Source: JBJXHN01 sp046233135
Lineage (GTDB): Bacteria; Pseudomonadota; Alphaproteobacteria; Rhodospirillales; Rhodospirillaceae
Length of the DNA stretch: 64,000 nucleotides
Direction of reading: 5' to 3'
NCBI GenBank assembly: GCA_046233135.1
Contig: JBJXHN010000001.1
Span: forward strand, 248,001 to 312,000
The notes under the pieces were generated by a model. That model saw nothing but the letters and a program-made list of their open reading frames with translations, was not told where the DNA came from and did not search any database. The position numbers and the translations under genes are program-made. Each line of letters begins with the position of its first letter. Positions within the stretch are counted from its first letter, which is position 1. Below, one piece after another: positions 62,103 to 64,000 of this stretch.

Positions 62103-62705
62103 GTGCCCGTCTACGAGATCGATGGTCTACGCCCTGTCGTGGACCCCGGAGCCTACGTCCACCCCGAAGCGGTGCTGATCGGGGATGTGATCATCAGCCA
62201 GGGATGCTATGTGGCTCCCAGCGCGGTGATGCGCGGGGACTTCGGCCGTCTGGTCCTGGAGCCGGGCGCAAATCTGCAGGACAACTGCACCATGCACGGC
62301 TACGCCGGCACCGATACGGTGGTGGGCGAGGGCGGCCATATCGGCCACGGGGCCGTGTTGCACGGCTGCAAGATCGGCCGGGATGCCCTGGTCGGCATGA
62401 ATGCAGTGGTGATGGACGGCGCGGTGGTTGGGGAGTCGGCCATCATCGCGGCCATGTGCTTCATCAAGGCAGGCTTTCACGTGCCGCCGCGCACCCTGGT
62501 GGCCGGTGTGCCGGGGCGGGTGATCCGCCCTCTGACCGACGAGGAGATCGCCTGGAAACAGGCTGAAACCCGTGAGTATCAGGTGCTGACCCGGCGGAGT
62601 CTCGCCAGCTTGCGGGAATGCGCGCCCTTGCGTGCTCCCGAACCGGGCCGACTCCGCTTCCCCGAAACCGAAGAGACGGCAAAGCCGAAGGCCCCCAGGG
62701 GGTAG
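62103..62705 (+). CDS. PaaY-like gamma-class hexapeptide-repeat protein
   Basis: A 200-residue left-handed beta-helix protein related to PaaY/CaiE and gamma carbonic anhydrases. Hexapeptide turns run from VDPGAYVHPEAVLIGDV to VGESAIIAAM; possible zinc-binding His residues are in MHGYAG and GGHIGHGAVLHG. The GTG start is supported by GAGAGGA at 62090-62095. PaaY acts as a thioesterase in phenylacetate breakdown, but no paa genes are near, so function is open. Confidence 0.87.
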   Translation: MPVYEIDGLRPVVDPGAYVHPEAVLIGDVIISQGCYVAPSAVMRGDFGRLVLEPGANLQDNCTMHGYAGTDTVVGEGGHIGHGAVLHGCKIGRDALVGMNAVVMDGAVVGESAIIAAMCFIKAGFHVPPRTLVAGVPGRVIRPLTDEEIAWKQAETREYQVLTRRSLASLRECAPLRAPEPGRLRFPETEETAKPKAPRG

Positions 62706-62783
62706 GGAGCAGACCTCGCCTCTGTCGCTTGTATGGGTTTACGGCGGCGTCGGCCCGGATGCGCCGAGGTGTCCGGGGCCGTC

Positions 62784-63218
62784 CTATTCTTCGGTCTTGG
62801 GAGCTTTCTTGCGCTGGCGGGCTTCTTGCAGGGCTTTGCCGAGCTTCATGTCCTCGCGCAGGATATGCCGCATCATCCAGTCCGAGAGGAAGTCGAACAT
62901 TTCAATGACTGGAAAATTCTCCGGATCCCGATTGAATCGCTCGGAGAAGGCCTTGACCCGCTGGCGCAGACCGGCGTGCTGGTCGCGATGGGCTTCCAGC
63001 CCCTCGTAACCGGACATGCGCATCAGGCGCTCTTCCATCTCGAAATGGTATTCGGTGTAGTGGTCCAGCTCGCTGAGGATGCTGTTCAGCAGGCTGCGAT
63101 CCAATTTGCCCCGCATCACGCCGTGGGCCTTGTTGAGGATGGTCAGGAGCTTCTGGTGGTCTTTGTCTAGGGCCGCATTGCCCACGCTCATTTTATCCGA
63201 CCACTTGATCAACGACAT
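62784..63218 (-). CDS. Bacteriohemerythrin
   Basis: A 144-residue four-helix O2-binding protein. All seven diiron ligands are in place: His21 (DKDHQ), His58 and Glu62 (YHFEMEE), His77 and His81 (AHRDQH), His118 and Asp123 (RHILRED). ATG 63218 starts MSLIKWSDKMSVGN, the standard opening; a longer frame exists. It stands alone between the PaaY-like gene and an sRNA. Roles in oxygen storage or delivery are known for relatives. Confidence 0.95.
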   Translation of the reverse strand: MSLIKWSDKMSVGNAALDKDHQKLLTILNKAHGVMRGKLDRSLLNSILSELDHYTEYHFEMEERLMRMSGYEGLEAHRDQHAGLRQRVKAFSERFNRDPENFPVIEMFDFLSDWMMRHILREDMKLGKALQEARQRKKAPKTEE

Positions 63219-63259
63219 CCGACTTACATCCCCTTGTTCCTGTCCGACAGCCATCCGCC

Positions 63260-63637
63260 TCATCGAAAGGCGAGCGGTCTCCCCGCGTCGGTGCGCTCAC
63301 AGTGCCAGCGAAGGAGCCTCTTGGCGAACCGAAAATGACGGTAAAACGCGCTTTTACGGTCCAGGCTGGCCTTTTGAAAACCGTATATGACTTTCTGTCT
63401 ATGCCGTAGGAGATCGAGTCCGATCACCCTTTTCTCGAAGATCGGCAGGCTCTCACCGGCTACGTGCTTATGGAGCGGTATCTTGGTCCCGCGCCCTGAA
63501 TCGTGTTTCGACCGCCAAGTGATTGTTGCGCCGCACAATTTTTCGAGTTCCCCAAAATCCGTGCTGAATCCCTTGAAAAAGGGCTTTACATCCGACCTCT
63601 GGAGAGCGATATTTTGCAGCGCAGCATGACGGTCCAT
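63260..63637 (-). CDS. Possible hypothetical protein, low support
   Basis: A 125-codon frame rich in Arg, Lys and His, with no signal peptide, membrane helix or recognised domain. Its first codons overlap the sRNA on the opposite strand and no ribosome site stands out. It may be spurious; it is listed because nothing else occupies the ~400 bp here. Confidence 0.25.
   Translation of the reverse strand: MDRHAALQNIALQRSDVKPFFKGFSTDFGELEKLCGATITWRSKHDSGRGTKIPLHKHVAGESLPIFEKRVIGLDLLRHRQKVIYGFQKASLDRKSAFYRHFRFAKRLLRWHCERTDAGRPLAFR
63582..63613 (+). promoter_or_regulatory. Predicted promoter of the alpha-r8 sRNA
   Basis: TTTACA and GATATT are separated by exactly 17 bases, close to the sigma-70 spacing. 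The expected transcription start (about 63620) falls at the base of the first sRNA hairpin. Confidence 0.55.
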
Positions 63638-63718
63638 TCACTTCGGTGAAGTTATGCTGCCTTTCTTGGACGTTTCCTCCCTAAACTCGGGCCGCGCCAC
63701 GTGCGCGGCCTTTTTTTT
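63620..63718 (+). ncRNA. mmgR-like: Alpha-r8 (MmgR-like) trans-acting small RNA
   Basis: A ~99-nt RNA gene. The 5' hairpin (GCAGCAT 63621-63627 with ATGCTGC 63654-63660, inner TTCAC-TTCG-GTGAA) is followed by a single-stranded stretch carrying TTTCCTCCCT at 63673-63682, which I recognise as the conserved unpaired core of the alpha-r8/MmgR family. A terminator ends it: GGCCGCGC/GCGCGGCC (63690-63710) plus eight Ts. MmgR of Sinorhizobium limits polyhydroxybutyrate granule accumulation; targets here are unknown. CCUCC could pair with ribosome binding sites. Confidence 0.82.
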
Positions 63719-64000
63719 GGTCCGAACCGATCGTCGGGGCCGGACTCCATCCTTCTGATGGGAGGCTCCGTTCGGTGGCCCGTGGTCTCTATAAAAAGCC
63801 AGCCCTCGGGGAGGCAATACATAAAAAGCCTACCTTCAGGGGCGGTGTGTAGAAGTTTTGTGTCGAATTTTAAGCAGTGGAAGCCCCGACACACATCTTT
63901 TCGCTATGCGCGAAAGGCCGGGGGATGGGGATCTCGGAACGCCGCGGGATTGGCATGCCCGGATGGTCGGCCTTGATGCTGCCTTTTTTTGCCCAACGGA
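63719..64000. other. Gene-free right end with a 30-bp tandem repeat
   Basis: No convincing gene. ATAAAAAGCC occurs at 63791 and again at 63821, each followed by a C-rich/G-rich stretch (CCCTCGGGG; CCTTCAGGGG), giving a two-unit 30-bp imperfect tandem repeat. The final bases include a T7 run near 63981. Confidence 0.45.

Noticed and set aside
1..64000. CRISPR arrays, rRNA genes, intact insertion sequences
   Set aside because: No regularly spaced repeats, no rRNA-like stretches and no transposase-like proteins were found on reading both strands.

Overview
The window reads as chromosomal DNA of a GC-rich alphaproteobacterium, most likely a Rhodospirillales-type organism. Pointers are an NDUFS4-like complex I accessory subunit, an alpha-r8 (MmgR-like) small RNA, a complete NAGGN osmolyte operon, an SHP/DHC cytochrome operon, TRAP transport and a sigma-54-driven cyanate operon. 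No species can be named from the sequence alone.

Layout. 0-2 kb: tail of a siderophore-uptake-associated membrane operon (DUF3649-like, PepSY, DUF3325). 2-8 kb: a cyanate operon on the minus strand (binding protein, permease, ATPase, cyanase), divergent from a PAS-AAA-HTH sigma-54 activator, with a near-perfect -24/-12 promoter and three palindromic upstream sites between them. 8.3-14.4 kb: two very large uncharacterised genes; the second starts with a motif resembling the Clostridium P47/OrfX (TULIP) family and ends in Ig-like repeats. 14.4-20.5 kb: four glycan genes (aminotransferase, glycosyltransferase fused to two methyltransferases, SDR epimerase, CgeB-like glycosyltransferase) lying between two copies of a 21-bp direct repeat. 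20.5-25 kb: a two-component system with a PepSY protein, divergent from a cytochrome b561/SHP/DHC electron-transfer operon. 25-28 kb: a DctPQM TRAP transporter. 28.2-36 kb: a ten-gene Mrp-type cation/proton antiporter operon with three NuoL/M/N-like subunits.

36.3-46 kb is an accessory region, partly of lower GC. It holds a cassette of three phage-tail-collar (MdpB-like) proteins with two DUF6916-like proteins and a GNAT enzyme, then a lasso-peptide cluster: precursor, Asn-synthetase-like cyclase, PqqD-like B1, transglutaminase-like B2, an HPr-kinase-like enzyme and a sulfotransferase. The predicted core ends in Ser and carries one Tyr, which would suit phosphorylation and sulfation.

46-49 kb: an ABC transporter for thiamine precursors (ThiYXZ-like) followed by an unexplained triple-hairpin region. 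49-52.4 kb: DUF192 protein, tRNA-Pro, NDUFS4-like protein, tRNA-Arg with a repeated 3' end, and two secreted proteins (one YHYH). 52.9-63 kb: a membrane PAS protein without an output domain, the NAGGN operon (asnO, ngg, M42 peptidase), a REC-PAS-GGDEF diguanylate cyclase with a single-domain response regulator, a PaaY-like hexapeptide protein and a bacteriohemerythrin. The window closes with a small-RNA gene whose promoter-like sequence, two hairpins and TTTCCTCCCT core match the alpha-r8 family.

The best candidates for something undescribed are the 8.3-14.4 kb giant-gene pair and the doubly tailored lasso cluster beside the tail-collar cassette.
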